In this document: piece by piece, positions 24,748 through 33,508 of the stretch | Layout of the letters: every line of letters begins with the position of its first letter | Position numbering within the stretch: the stretch's first letter is position 1 | Assembly: GCA_934466455.1 (NCBI GenBank) | Contig: CAKSLF010000009.1 | Span: forward strand, 1-64,000 | Reading direction: 5' to 3' | DNA length: 64,000 nt | Source: an uncultured Oscillospiraceae bacterium | Lineage (GTDB): Bacteria > Bacillota > Clostridia > Oscillospirales > Ruminococcaceae | Program-made: the position numbers and the translations under genes | The notes under the pieces: model-generated | Databases searched by the model: none | What the model saw: only the letters and a program-made list of their open reading frames with translations | What the model was told of the DNA's origin: nothing

Positions 24748-25631
24748 TTTTCTGCGTCCTCCTCTTCCTTCATTTCGTCAAAAAGCCTCTGCATATCCGG
24801 CGGAAGCGGAAGCCGAAATTCCATTTTTTCGCCGCTTTCCGGGTGGAAAAAAGCCATATAAAATCTATGCAGGGCATGACGGCTTATCCTTTCCCGGCTT
24901 CCGCCGTACAGCTCGTCCCCGGCAAGGGGACAGCCGATATACGCCATATGCACCCTTATCTGATGGGTGCGCCCGGTTTTCGGAAAAATCTCCTCTGCGG
25001 AAAGCCCTCCGCCAAAGCGCAAAACCCGATAATCCGTAACTGCGCTTCTTCCGCCCGGCGCAACAAATCTTCTGTGCGTCTCGGGGTTTGTGTCGTCGAT
25101 TGGGGCGTCTATGCGCCCCTTTTGCGGGCTTGGAACGCCCTCGGTTATTGCGATATAGCCTTTTTCCGCCCCGCCCTCCGTAAGCACGGAGGCGGCATGG
25201 GCGGTTTTTGCCGCAACAACAAGCCCGGAGGTATCCATATCAAGCCGCCCGATTACCCGAAAGCGGGAACCGGGGCATTTTGCCGCATAAAGATTTGCAA
25301 GAGTATCCGTCTGGTGCCCCTTTGACGGGTGAACCGGAACTCCGGCGGGCTTGTTAAAAACGATTATGTCCTCGTCCTCGTAAATTACCGGAACCTCTAT
25401 TCCGCCGTTCGGCAAAGCCTCCCCCGCCGTTTCCGGTAAGGAAACGGAAAGCACGCTTCCGCTTTTTATCCTGTCAACGGTGCGGATAAATTCGCCGTCC
25501 AGCCTAAGCGAGTCCGGGCTGTGGCGAAGCTTTACAATAAGCGCATAGGAAAAATTCTTTTCCCTCCGCAAAAAGTCGCAGGCGCGCCTGCCGTCGTCTT
25601 TTTCTTCTATTATATACTCAAGTCTGCGCAC
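24744..25631 (-). CDS. RluA-family pseudouridine synthase
   Basis: 295 residues. N-terminal S4-like RNA-binding segment, then the RluA core with the catalytic Asp in VIGRLDMDTSGLVV and the downstream GRTHQIRVHMAYIGCPLAGDELYG. Modifies a uridine in rRNA or tRNA; the exact site cannot be told, and RluD-like 23S activity is the usual guess. GTG start. It comes five bases after mscL, probably on the same transcript. Confidence 0.92.
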   Translation of the reverse strand: MRRLEYIIEEKDDGRRACDFLRREKNFSYALIVKLRHSPDSLRLDGEFIRTVDRIKSGSVLSVSLPETAGEALPNGGIEVPVIYEDEDIIVFNKPAGVPVHPSKGHQTDTLANLYAAKCPGSRFRVIGRLDMDTSGLVVAAKTAHAASVLTEGGAEKGYIAITEGVPSPQKGRIDAPIDDTNPETHRRFVAPGGRSAVTDYRVLRFGGGLSAEEIFPKTGRTHQIRVHMAYIGCPLAGDELYGGSRERISRHALHRFYMAFFHPESGEKMEFRLPLPPDMQRLFDEMKEEEDAEK

Positions 25632-25636
25632 GGAGC

Positions 25637-26098
25637 TTATTCTTTCCTAAGAAGATCTCTTATCTCGGTAAGGAGCTTTATCTCCTCGCTCGGCTCCTCC
25701 GGAGCCTCTGCGGCGGCTTCCTCTTCTTCTTTCTTTCTAAGGCTCTCCGCCTTTTCCTTTGCCTTATTAAACGCCTTGATTATAAGGAAAACAACAAACG
25801 CAACAAGAACAAAATCAATAACTGCGGAAACAAAGGTGCCTATCCCGACAACAACGGCTTCCTTTGCAACATTTCCCTCCGCATCAAACACCGCCGGAGA
25901 AAGAGTTATATTGAGTGCGGAAAGGTCGATTTCCCCGATAAGCCAGCCGATTGCCGGCATAAGCACATCGTTTACAAGAGAAGAAGTTATTTTTCCGAAG
26001 GCTGTTGCGATAATTACGCCGACAGCCATATCAAGAACATTTCCTCTTGATATAAATTCCTTAAATTCGGCAAAAAAGCCTTTCGCTTTGTCTTTCAT
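25637..26098 (-). CDS. mscL: large-conductance mechanosensitive channel
   Basis: 153 residues. MscL opens under membrane tension to release solutes on osmotic downshock. The N-terminal EFKEFISRGNVLDMAVGVII with TM1 and the gate, TM2 (VDFVLVAFVVFLIIKAFN-like FVSAVIDFVLVAFVVFLI), and a C-terminal acidic/helical bundle are all present. The ATG at 26098 has AAAGGA; an upstream extension of 14 codons is basic and not family-like. Next to trkH-trkA, giving an osmotic-balance cluster. Confidence 0.95.
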   Translation of the reverse strand: MKDKAKGFFAEFKEFISRGNVLDMAVGVIIATAFGKITSSLVNDVLMPAIGWLIGEIDLSALNITLSPAVFDAEGNVAKEAVVVGIGTFVSAVIDFVLVAFVVFLIIKAFNKAKEKAESLRKKEEEEAAAEAPEEPSEEIKLLTEIRDLLRKE

Positions 26099-26121
26099 TG
26101 GTTTTCTTCCTTTCTTTTTTC

Positions 26122-27570
26122 TCAGGAATGTTTTTCCCATGTTGACGGCATAAACAAAATCAGCATCGGGAATATCTCAAGTCTTCCTACAAGCATTATC
26201 AGCGACATAAAAAGCTTTGTTCCGTCGTTAAAAATGTTGTAGTTTCCGGAATGTCCGACAAGACCGAGGGCGGGTCCCACATTGTTAAAGCAGGAGAGTA
26301 TTGCGCTGAAGGAGGTTTCAAAATCGTGCCCCTGGAACATAAGCGCAAAGGTACTTATAAACAAAATCACAAAAAAGGTGGTCATATATGTGCAAACAAA
26401 GCTGCGGGTTTCCCTATCAACGATTTTTCCCTCAAACTTTATGCAGGCAACCTCGTGCGGGTGGGCAAGCTGATGAATCGAGCGGTAAACGACCTTTGCC
26501 ATAATAATAATTCTGCTAAGCTTAATTCCGCCCGCCGTAGAGCCTGCGCAGGCACCGGTAAACAACAAAACAAGGATAACCGCCCGGCTTAGTGCCGGCC
26601 ACTTCATAAACTCAACATTGGAAAAGCCCGTTGTTGACACGGTGGAGGTCACCTGGAAGAAGGCTTTTCTTATCGCTTCGCCAAAGCCGCTGTAATACCC
26701 GACTACATTTATTCCGATAATAATCGAAGCCGCCGCAATTAATCCGAGAAATACCTTAAGCTCCTCGCTTGCAAGAACCTGGCGTATTCTCCTAAAGAGA
26801 ATAAGATAATACAGGTTAAAGTTTACTCCGAAAAGCATCATAAAAACCGCCACGGTCCATTCTATTGCCGGGCTTCCGTAGGCTGCGATTCCCGCATCTC
26901 TTACGGAAAAGCCGCCGGTTCCGGCGGTGCTCATCGCCGTTGTTACTGCGTCGAACATCGGCATACCCTCAACGGCAAGAACGATTGCTTCGATAAGCGT
27001 CATGGCGGTATAAATTCCGTAAAGAATAAGTGAGTTTGAACGCATTCTCGGCGCAAGCTTTCCCACCGAGGGACCGGGAACCTCCGCCCGCATAATATAC
27101 ATGGCGTTTCCTTCGGAAATTTGGGTAAGCATAAACAAAAAAACAAGCACGCCCATGCCGCCTATCCAGTGGGTAAACGCCCGCCAGAAAAGAATCGACT
27201 TAGGAAGATTTTCCACCGTGTTAAGAATCGTTGCGCCGGTTGTGGTAAAGCCGGAAACCGTTTCAAAAATACAGTCCGCAATATTCGGAATCGCTCCGCT
27301 TATATAAAACGGAAGCGCACCGAAAAGCGAAAGCAAAATCCAACCGAGAGAAACGGAGATAAAGCTTTCCCTTGAAAAAATAACATCGTTTTCCGGCTTT
27401 TTTACCCCGAGCAAAAACGCCGTGATAAGAGTAAGGGCAATGCTTAAAAGAAACGGCGGAATGTCCTCAAAATCGCCGCTGAAAAGGCATATAACTATCG
27501 GCAAAGCCAAAAAAGCCGCCTCCGCCCTAAGAAACATGCCGACTATATAGCGTATCATCTTGTGGTTCAT
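26122..27570 (-). CDS. trkH: Trk/Ktr-type potassium transporter membrane subunit
   Basis: 482 residues with the four MPM repeats of the TrkH/KtrB family. The selectivity-filter turns are visible: TTTGATIL, STAGTGGFSV, VSTTGFSN and NNVGPALGL. Imports K+ together with the cytosolic TrkA. It starts 7 bases after trkA with a GAGGTAA site inside the trkA end. Confidence 0.95.
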   Translation of the reverse strand: MNHKMIRYIVGMFLRAEAAFLALPIVICLFSGDFEDIPPFLLSIALTLITAFLLGVKKPENDVIFSRESFISVSLGWILLSLFGALPFYISGAIPNIADCIFETVSGFTTTGATILNTVENLPKSILFWRAFTHWIGGMGVLVFLFMLTQISEGNAMYIMRAEVPGPSVGKLAPRMRSNSLILYGIYTAMTLIEAIVLAVEGMPMFDAVTTAMSTAGTGGFSVRDAGIAAYGSPAIEWTVAVFMMLFGVNFNLYYLILFRRIRQVLASEELKVFLGLIAAASIIIGINVVGYYSGFGEAIRKAFFQVTSTVSTTGFSNVEFMKWPALSRAVILVLLFTGACAGSTAGGIKLSRIIIMAKVVYRSIHQLAHPHEVACIKFEGKIVDRETRSFVCTYMTTFFVILFISTFALMFQGHDFETSFSAILSCFNNVGPALGLVGHSGNYNIFNDGTKLFMSLIMLVGRLEIFPMLILFMPSTWEKHS

Positions 27571-27577
27571 TTTTTTA

Positions 27578-28936
27578 TTACCTCATTATGTCGCCAAGCT
27601 CGTCGATTATCATTCCGGCGGTTACAACAATAACGGAATCTCCGAGTTTTATGCAGTCTGCGCCGCCCGGAATAATAACTCTTCCCTGGCGAACGATCGC
27701 AGCAAGAAGAGTATTCTTCCTCGTCTGCAAATCTTTAAGGGGAATATCAAGAAAATCGCTGCTTTCCCTTACAACAAATTCAATAGCCTCAACTCTTCCG
27801 CCTACAAGGGTGCGCAGGGATTCAACCTTGTTTTGCGCAAAGGAATTTTGTACTGCACGAACATAGGAGCTTATGCGCTCCGCAGTAATCTGCTTTGGCG
27901 AAACAATGCTTTCTATCCCGCTTTTTTCTATTACCTCCGGGAAGGTAAGGTGCTGGATTTTTGCGATAACCTTGCTTACATTCTTTGTTTTTGCATACAT
28001 TCCGTAGATTATATTCATCTCGTCAAGCCCGGTTAGGGAAACAAAACCGTCAAATTCCATTATTCCCGCTTCAAGCAAAACATCCTTTTCGGTTGCGTCC
28101 GCATGGGCGATAGCCGCCTTCGGCAAAAGCTCCGCAAGCTCCTCGCAGCGTTTAAGATCCCGCTCTACAATTTTTACCTTTATGCCCATTTCAATAAGCT
28201 GGTGGGCAAGGTAATAAGCCGTCATGGAGCCGCCGATTATCATAACGCTTTTTACCGGCGCACGAAAGCTGCCTATCGCCTTAAAGAAATCGTACATATT
28301 CTTCGGCGATGCGGTTATGTTTATCTTATCTCCGGCGTTAAGAACAAAGGAGCCGTTAGGTATTATTACCTCATCCCCTCTTCTTGCCGCACAAACAAGA
28401 ATTTTTATCTTGTATTTTTTATAGACATCCATAAGGGAAAGCCCGCAAAGAGGGCTTCCTGCGTCAATGCTGTATTCAACAAGCTCCACATGACCCCGGC
28501 AGAAAATTTCAACATCGTTTGCGGAGGGAAAACGCAAAATCCTCGAAATTTCGTGGGCTGCGCTGCGTTCCGGGTTTACTATCATGGAAAGCCCAAGCTC
28601 GTCCTTCATCATTTCAAGCTGGTTGCGATATTCGGGGCTTCTTACCCTTGCAATGGTTTTTGATACGCCTATATGTCTTGCAATAAAGCAGGCGAGCATA
28701 TTTACCTCATCCGCAGAGGTTGCCGCAATAAGAATATCGCTTTGGTCCGCCTCCGCCTCACGAAGTATTTCCTCGTTTGCGCCGTTGCCGCATATGGTCA
28801 TAATATCCGCCATATTTTGCAGGTCGTTTATCTTTTCCTCGTTTGTGTCGATTACCACGACATCGTGACCTTCTTTAACAAGCTGAAAAGCAAGGGTGCT
28901 TCCCACCTTTCCGGCTCCCACAATAACGATTCGCAT
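27578..28936 (-). CDS. trkA: Trk potassium uptake regulatory subunit, two RCK domains
   Basis: 452 residues with duplicated RCK_N/RCK_C units. The first Rossmann motif is IVGAGKVGSTLA (residues 4-15) and the second IIGGSMTAYYLAHQL in the middle; both have the acidic ribose-binding end (VVIDTNEEKI, KIVERDLKRC). Binds NAD(H)/ATP and gates TrkH. First gene of trkA-trkH, possibly continuing to mscL-rluA-sseB. Confidence 0.95.
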   Translation of the reverse strand: MRIVIVGAGKVGSTLAFQLVKEGHDVVVIDTNEEKINDLQNMADIMTICGNGANEEILREAEADQSDILIAATSADEVNMLACFIARHIGVSKTIARVRSPEYRNQLEMMKDELGLSMIVNPERSAAHEISRILRFPSANDVEIFCRGHVELVEYSIDAGSPLCGLSLMDVYKKYKIKILVCAARRGDEVIIPNGSFVLNAGDKINITASPKNMYDFFKAIGSFRAPVKSVMIIGGSMTAYYLAHQLIEMGIKVKIVERDLKRCEELAELLPKAAIAHADATEKDVLLEAGIMEFDGFVSLTGLDEMNIIYGMYAKTKNVSKVIAKIQHLTFPEVIEKSGIESIVSPKQITAERISSYVRAVQNSFAQNKVESLRTLVGGRVEAIEFVVRESSDFLDIPLKDLQTRKNTLLAAIVRQGRVIIPGGADCIKLGDSVIVVTAGMIIDELGDIMR

Positions 28937-29006
28937 TGTCTTTCCGATTTGTCCTTTCGCACATTTTACTGAAACGGCAAAGCCGTCTTCTATATAATAT
29001 ATAAGA

Positions 29007-29034
29007 GTATAGCCGCCTTTATTTTTTTGTCAAT
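29007..29034 (-). promoter_or_regulatory. SigA promoter of trkA
   Basis: Minus-strand TTGACA (29029-29034), 16-base spacer, TATACT (29007-29012), about 70 bases before trkA. Confidence 0.8.
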
Positions 29035-29058
29035 AGCAAAAGGCGGCTTTTTTTGTTA

Positions 29059-29661
29059 TTATTTTTCTTCCCGATTTATACTCTTTTTTACGACGGCGGG
29101 CACGCCCGCAACAACGGTATTTGCGGGAACATCGTTTATAACAACCGCTCCGCTTGCGATAACTGCGCCGTCGCCTATTGTAACTCCCGGATTTATAAAA
29201 GCCCCGCCGCCTATCCAAACGCCGTTGCCTATTGTTACGGGCTTTGCATATTCGCACTGAGTATAATCAAGACGCAAGGCTCTTTCCACCGGGTGGGTCG
29301 CCGTGCATATGGTGACATTCGGTCCTATCATAACATCGTTTCCGATTTTTACGGTATAGGAGTCATAAATCGTGCAGTTGAAGTTGCAGTAAAAATTATC
29401 GCCCACGCTGATGTTTTTTCCCTGCTCGCACTTAAAGCCCCGTTCCACAAATACATTGTCGCCTACGAAGCCGAAAAGCTCATGAACTATCTCAACTCTG
29501 CGGTCAAATTCCGAATACGGCGTGTTGTCAAGCTCAAGGCACTTATCCCTTGCCCAAAACATATCGTCGATAAAAACACCGGGACAAAAAAGCTCTCCGG
29601 CTGCACGCCTTTTTATTTGAAGTTCTTTGTTCTCTGCGTTTTTCATTTCTTCGGCAGTCAT
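29059..29661 (-). CDS. maltose/galactoside O-acetyltransferase-like (left-handed beta helix)
   Basis: 200 residues. N-terminal Mac domain (MTAEEMKNAENKELQIKRRAAGELF) and hexapeptide repeats GNDVMIGPNVTICTATHPV and GNGVWIGGGAFINPGVTIGDGAVI; the catalytic His of the THP motif is present. Family LacA/Maa, acetyl-CoA dependent acetylation of sugars, real substrate unknown. The ATG at 29661 has AGGAGG. A promoter-like TTGCTT-17-TATTAT lies at about 29696-29724 on the minus strand. Confidence 0.9.
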   Translation of the reverse strand: MTAEEMKNAENKELQIKRRAAGELFCPGVFIDDMFWARDKCLELDNTPYSEFDRRVEIVHELFGFVGDNVFVERGFKCEQGKNISVGDNFYCNFNCTIYDSYTVKIGNDVMIGPNVTICTATHPVERALRLDYTQCEYAKPVTIGNGVWIGGGAFINPGVTIGDGAVIASGAVVINDVPANTVVAGVPAVVKKSINREEK

Positions 29662-29756
29662 TTTCAAAATCCTCCTAAACACAAACGTCCAGTGCTATAA
29701 TACACCCTTTTAATAATAAAAGCAAGGACAAAAAAGGCTGCCCCGCAATACCGCTG

Positions 29757-29784
29757 TTGACAAAATCGAGAAATTCTATATAAT
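29757..29784 (+). promoter_or_regulatory. SigA promoter of the VanY-type gene
   Basis: TTGACA (29757-29762), 16-base spacer, TATAAT (29779-29784). Confidence 0.85.
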
Positions 29785-29856
29785 TTAGAGTGCAGTATTT
29801 TGCAGCTTTGTGCCGAAAAGTCCTTTCGGCACAGAATGAAAAGGAGAATTACGAAA

Positions 29857-30714
29857 ATGTCAGGTGAAACCAGGCTTTTCCCCGAAGACCGCGAGCCAAA
29901 AGCAATAAAGATACGAAAGCCGAAACACACAAAGCGCAATGTTATTCTCTCCGTTGCCGCCGCCTTGCTTATAATCGCCCTCGGAGCGGGCGCATGGGTA
30001 TTTTTCAGCGATGCGGAGCTTCCTAAGCTGCCCGTTTTTTCAAGCGAAAGCAGCTCCCCGGAATCCGGCATATCCGAAAGCCTTCCAGAGCAGAGTGCTC
30101 CGGAAAGCCTTCCCGAATCAAGCGTTCCCGAAGAAAGCTCCCCGGAATCGGGCGCATCCGAAAGTGTTCCCGAGGAAAGCACCCCGGAGCAGCCGCAGGA
30201 ACCGGAGGCGGACCCGATTCCCCGTGACGAATGGTATATGCTTCTTGTAAACAAGGAGCACCCCGTTTCCGCCGATTTTTCCGTTGCTACAAAAGCAATA
30301 GATTCCAACGGTCACACCGTTGACGAGCGTATTTACGACGACCTTTCCGCAATGCTTGATGCGGCGAAGGCGGCGGGCATAAATCTTCGCATTTCAACCG
30401 CATACCGCTCCTATAACCGCCAACAGCAGCTTTTTGACGCCGGCGCAACAACCGCCGCCGCCGGAGCAAGCGAGCACAACAGCGGTCTTGCGGTGGATAT
30501 TCTTACAGAAAACGGCGAATTTGAGGGCAGCGACGGCGAAGCGTGGCTTCTTGAGCACGCCGTCGAATACGGCTTTATCCTGCGTTATCCAAAGGATAAG
30601 GAAGCCGTTACCGGCTTTGCCTATGAGCCATGGCATTTCCGCTATGTCGGCAAAGAGCAGGCTGCGCTTATAAAGGAATCCGGCTTGTGCCTTGAGGAAT
30701 ATCTTGCGCAATAA
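29857..30714 (+). CDS. membrane-anchored VanY-type D-Ala-D-Ala carboxypeptidase
   Basis: 285 residues. A basic N-terminus, one membrane anchor (about 28-50), then a low-complexity Ser/Pro/Glu linker made of ESLPEQSAPESLPESS-like units (about 60-120), then the peptidase M15B (VanY) domain. Zinc and catalytic residues are seen in SEHNSGLAVDI and EPWHFRYVG, with RISTAYRSYNRQQQLFD before them. Trims peptidoglycan stem peptides outside the membrane. The ATG at 29857 has AAGGAG. A strong terminator follows. Part of normal wall turnover; no vancomycin gene cluster is present. Confidence 0.92.
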   Translation: MSGETRLFPEDREPKAIKIRKPKHTKRNVILSVAAALLIIALGAGAWVFFSDAELPKLPVFSSESSSPESGISESLPEQSAPESLPESSVPEESSPESGASESVPEESTPEQPQEPEADPIPRDEWYMLLVNKEHPVSADFSVATKAIDSNGHTVDERIYDDLSAMLDAAKAAGINLRISTAYRSYNRQQQLFDAGATTAAAGASEHNSGLAVDILTENGEFEGSDGEAWLLEHAVEYGFILRYPKDKEAVTGFAYEPWHFRYVGKEQAALIKESGLCLEEYLAQ

Positions 30715-30730
30715 TGCGTTTTTTACAGCA

Positions 30731-30776
30731 AAAACCTGCTCCGGCGGCTCTGCCGGAACAGGTTTTCTTTTTTTTG
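30731..30776 (+). terminator. terminator of the VanY-type gene
   Basis: Stem AAAACCTG-TCCGGC (30731-30745, one bulge) with GCCGGA-CAGGTTTT (30752-30766), then a T-run. Confidence 0.85.
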
Positions 30777-30995
30777 AGCACGAAATATTTATTTGAGCAC
30801 GGCGGGATAAAATCCCGCCGTTTTTTCATTTGCCGTGCGATACAAAAAAAGCGGGCTTGCCGAAAGGCACGCCCGCTTTTTTCCGTCCTTGAGCACCGAA
30901 GAAAACCCGTGCCGCCCGTCCTTGAGCACGCAGCGATTGAGCGTGCGTTTTTCCGCCGCCTCTTGGTACGCCCCGCCGCCTGCGGAGCGTGGTCG
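30774..30995. repeat. intergenic cluster: four TTGAGCAC octamers and two hairpins
   Basis: TTGAGCAC occurs at 30774, 30793, 30889 and 30922, all in the same orientation. Hairpin CGGCGGGAT/ATCCCGCCG (30800-30820) has a T6 tail on the + strand; hairpin AAAAGCGGGC/GCCCGCTTTT (30847-30880) is terminator-like in both directions and probably ends the galE-vanZ transcript. No coding sequence is supported here. Confidence 0.7.
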
Positions 30996-31415
30996 TCATT
31001 TTTTCCTCTTTATCCGCACCGCAAGCCAAATAACAAATATCCCAAACGCAGCCCCGCAGCAATCGAGGGCAACATCTTTTATGCTGTTTCCCCGGTGGGA
31101 AAAAATCTGTATCGTTTCGTCAATGCAGGCGGCAGCCGCCGAACAGAAAAATGCCCGCAGATACCGCTTTGCCTTCTCCGAAAAGGCAAGCGCAAGCGTA
31201 GCCCCGAGGGCGGCAAATTCTCCGAAGTGCGCAAGCTTTCGTATCGGAGTTGAGTTCACCTTGCCGGGAGCCGCCCCGCCGGAAAAACCGAAAATATTGT
31301 ACTGGATAAAATCGCTGATTGCGCCGGAAGCCTCCTTTGAAAGCAGCGAATTTCCCCATATAAAAATCAAAATCAGTGCTATCAGCACCGCAAAAATCCG
31401 TTTTTTCTCAGTCAT
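30996..31415 (-). CDS. VanZ-like membrane protein
   Basis: 139 residues, four membrane segments. VanZ-family signatures: PIRKLAHFGEFAALGATLAL and IDETIQIFSHRGNSIKDVALDCCG. VanZ proteins are linked to teicoplanin resistance, but this widespread family is otherwise uncharacterised. It overlaps the galE end by eight bases, so it is the second gene of that operon. Confidence 0.88.
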   Translation of the reverse strand: MTEKKRIFAVLIALILIFIWGNSLLSKEASGAISDFIQYNIFGFSGGAAPGKVNSTPIRKLAHFGEFAALGATLALAFSEKAKRYLRAFFCSAAAACIDETIQIFSHRGNSIKDVALDCCGAAFGIFVIWLAVRIKRKK

Positions 31416-32427
31416 CGGCGTAACCGTCCGGATTTCTGCTTTGCCAGTTCCAGCTGCTTCGGCACATCTCGTCTATGCCAAGCTCCGCCCGCCAGCCGAG
31501 AACCCTCTGCGCCTTTGCCGGGTCTGCAAAGCATTCCGCAATATCGCCCAGGCGGCGGGGAGCGATTTTATATGGCAGCTCTTTTCCGCAGGCACGCTCA
31601 AAAGCGTGCAGCATATCAAAAACGCTGTATCCACCGCCGGTTCCGAGGTTAAAAATCTCCGTTCCGGTGTGCTTTTCGGCATAGTCGATTGCGGCGGCGT
31701 GCCCCTTCGCAAGATCCACCACATGAAGATAATCCCTAACTCCGGTTCCGTCCGGGGTCGGGTAGTCGTCGCCGAACACATTAAGGAAAGGAAGCTTTCC
31801 TGCGGCAACCTTTGCAATATACGGCATAAGGTTATTCGGAATATCCCTCGGATCCTCGCCGATAAGCCCGCTTTCGTGTGCGCCGACGGGGTTAAAATAG
31901 CGCAGAAGAACTGCGGAAAAATCCGGGCGGCTTTTTGCAAAATCCGTGATTATCTGTTCGATAAACAGCTTTGTCCAGCCGTATGGATTCGTGCATGGAC
32001 CGGTTTCCATATCCTCACGGTACGGAAGGCTTGCTCTTTTTCCGTATACCGTTGCGGAGGAGCTGAAAATCAGCTTTTTTACTCCGTAAACATCCATAAG
32101 CTCCAAAAGCGTAAGGGTGCTGTCGATATTGTTTCGATAATACGCAAGGGGGACTCTGACGGATTCTCCGACCGCTTTAAGCCCGGCAAAATGTACTGCG
32201 CAATCGATACTGTTTTCCGCAAAAACCCTTGCCAAAGCCTGCTTTTCACAGACATCTACCTCATAGAGCTTTATTTTTTTGCCGGTTATGCGCTCCACCC
32301 TTCGAATAGCCTCCGGGCTGCTGTTTGAAAAGTTGTCCGCAACAACAACCTCGTACCCCGCCGAGCAAAGCTCCACCGCCGTATGGGAGCCTATATACCC
32401 CGCTCCCCCGGTTAAAAGTACCGCCAT
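31408..32427 (-). CDS. galE: UDP-glucose 4-epimerase
   Basis: 339 residues. Interconverts UDP-glucose and UDP-galactose with bound NAD. Rossmann motif LTGGAGYIGSHTAVEL at the N-terminus, SSSATVYG, and the catalytic pair in NPYGWTKLFIEQ (Y-x3-K). AGGAGG site. Probably supplies galactose for surface polymers. Confidence 0.96.
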   Translation of the reverse strand: MAVLLTGGAGYIGSHTAVELCSAGYEVVVADNFSNSSPEAIRRVERITGKKIKLYEVDVCEKQALARVFAENSIDCAVHFAGLKAVGESVRVPLAYYRNNIDSTLTLLELMDVYGVKKLIFSSSATVYGKRASLPYREDMETGPCTNPYGWTKLFIEQIITDFAKSRPDFSAVLLRYFNPVGAHESGLIGEDPRDIPNNLMPYIAKVAAGKLPFLNVFGDDYPTPDGTGVRDYLHVVDLAKGHAAAIDYAEKHTGTEIFNLGTGGGYSVFDMLHAFERACGKELPYKIAPRRLGDIAECFADPAKAQRVLGWRAELGIDEMCRSSWNWQSRNPDGYADD

Positions 32428-32443
32428 GGATTTTCCTCCTTTT

Positions 32444-33508
32444 TTATTCTTGCTTCCAAAAATCGTCCGATATTGCCCGGTAATTTCTGCTTGTGATAAT
32501 AGAGTCTTTTTCTAAAGCAATTGACGGAAACTCAAGCTCAAATTGCTCCGACATCGTATCAAGAAGCTTTTTCCCCATGGCGTCTTTGTGTTTTCCTCTA
32601 AGTGCTTTCTCATACCAAGCAACCAGTTCATCCTCGGTAACGATGCTTTGAATTTTACTTTTCCAGCCAATTTGGGTTAAAAGGCTCATTATTAAATTGC
32701 TTTCCGCTTTTTTGCATACGATTACAATTCGGTCGCTGCTTACAGACTCTACTATGTTCTCCGCCAATTCTTCCGACAGTGTCAGGTGTTTAATTTGAAT
32801 TGCAGGACCCCAGTTACTGTATATATCCAACCCTCTGTCGGCAGCATTGGCAACGCCGACACGGTAAACATGAGCTGCCTCGCTGTGAACCAAGTTTTCG
32901 CAATCAATACACATGATTTTACCTGCAAAATCTTCAAATTCATCAAGCACATCAACTTTATCCTCATTAACCGAAATATCAACTTTAAGATTCAGTTCTT
33001 CAACAACGGTTTCAAACAGAGAATAAACAATAATTTCATAGACCTTGTCAATGCTTCTGCGAAGTCCCGGTTTATTCCAAAACGAGCTTATCAGCCTTTG
33101 TACATCAAAGGTTTCCGGAGATGCGGATATGCAATAAAGCAAAGCTTCCGCAAGCTGTTCATGCTTATTATCGAATTTGCTGTATATATACGCTTCTACT
33201 GCCCCGCCTGTGCGGATATTTTCTTTCCCCAACACATAAAGTGCCTCCGGCGGAACGGCGTTTGCTTCAAAAAGATTATCCTGAAATCGGGCAGAAGAGG
33301 AGCAAGTATTCCCAAGTAACTCCCTCGATACGGTATCCCGCCACCTTCTGCTTCTTGTTCTGTAGCTTTCAAGTTCTAAAAGATTAAGGTCCGGCTCCTG
33401 CGTTCTTTGATGATATAAAATTTCGGCAATTTGAATCGGTTTGTAAAAATGGACTCTGCTTTTTTCTATTATTATGTCAAGCTTTCTTTTAGCGTCTTCC
33501 CTTGTCAT
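32444..33508 (-). CDS. type II restriction endonuclease, HaeII-like
   Basis: 354 residues. The opening MTREDAKRKLDIIIEKSRVHFYKPIQIAEIL and the conserved block FRVGV-like YRVGVANAADRGLDIYSNWGPAIQIKHL resemble, from memory, the HaeII endonuclease family (RGCGCY). No PD-(D/E)xK motif was assigned with certainty. The ATG at 33508 follows GGTGGTGA and lies inside the end of the methyltransferase gene (20-base overlap), so M and R are coupled with M first. The gene is far richer in A+T than its neighbours, which suggests transfer. That RGCGCY is almost absent from the window supports the specificity. Confidence 0.7.
   Translation of the reverse strand: MTREDAKRKLDIIIEKSRVHFYKPIQIAEILYHQRTQEPDLNLLELESYRTRSRRWRDTVSRELLGNTCSSSARFQDNLFEANAVPPEALYVLGKENIRTGGAVEAYIYSKFDNKHEQLAEALLYCISASPETFDVQRLISSFWNKPGLRRSIDKVYEIIVYSLFETVVEELNLKVDISVNEDKVDVLDEFEDFAGKIMCIDCENLVHSEAAHVYRVGVANAADRGLDIYSNWGPAIQIKHLTLSEELAENIVESVSSDRIVIVCKKAESNLIMSLLTQIGWKSKIQSIVTEDELVAWYEKALRGKHKDAMGKKLLDTMSEQFELEFPSIALEKDSIITSRNYRAISDDFWKQE

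Noticed and set aside
29857..31415. Vancomycin/teicoplanin resistance cluster from VanY-type and VanZ-type genes
   Set aside because: No vanHAX or vanRS genes; both families are common in susceptible Clostridia, and the genes are on opposite strands.
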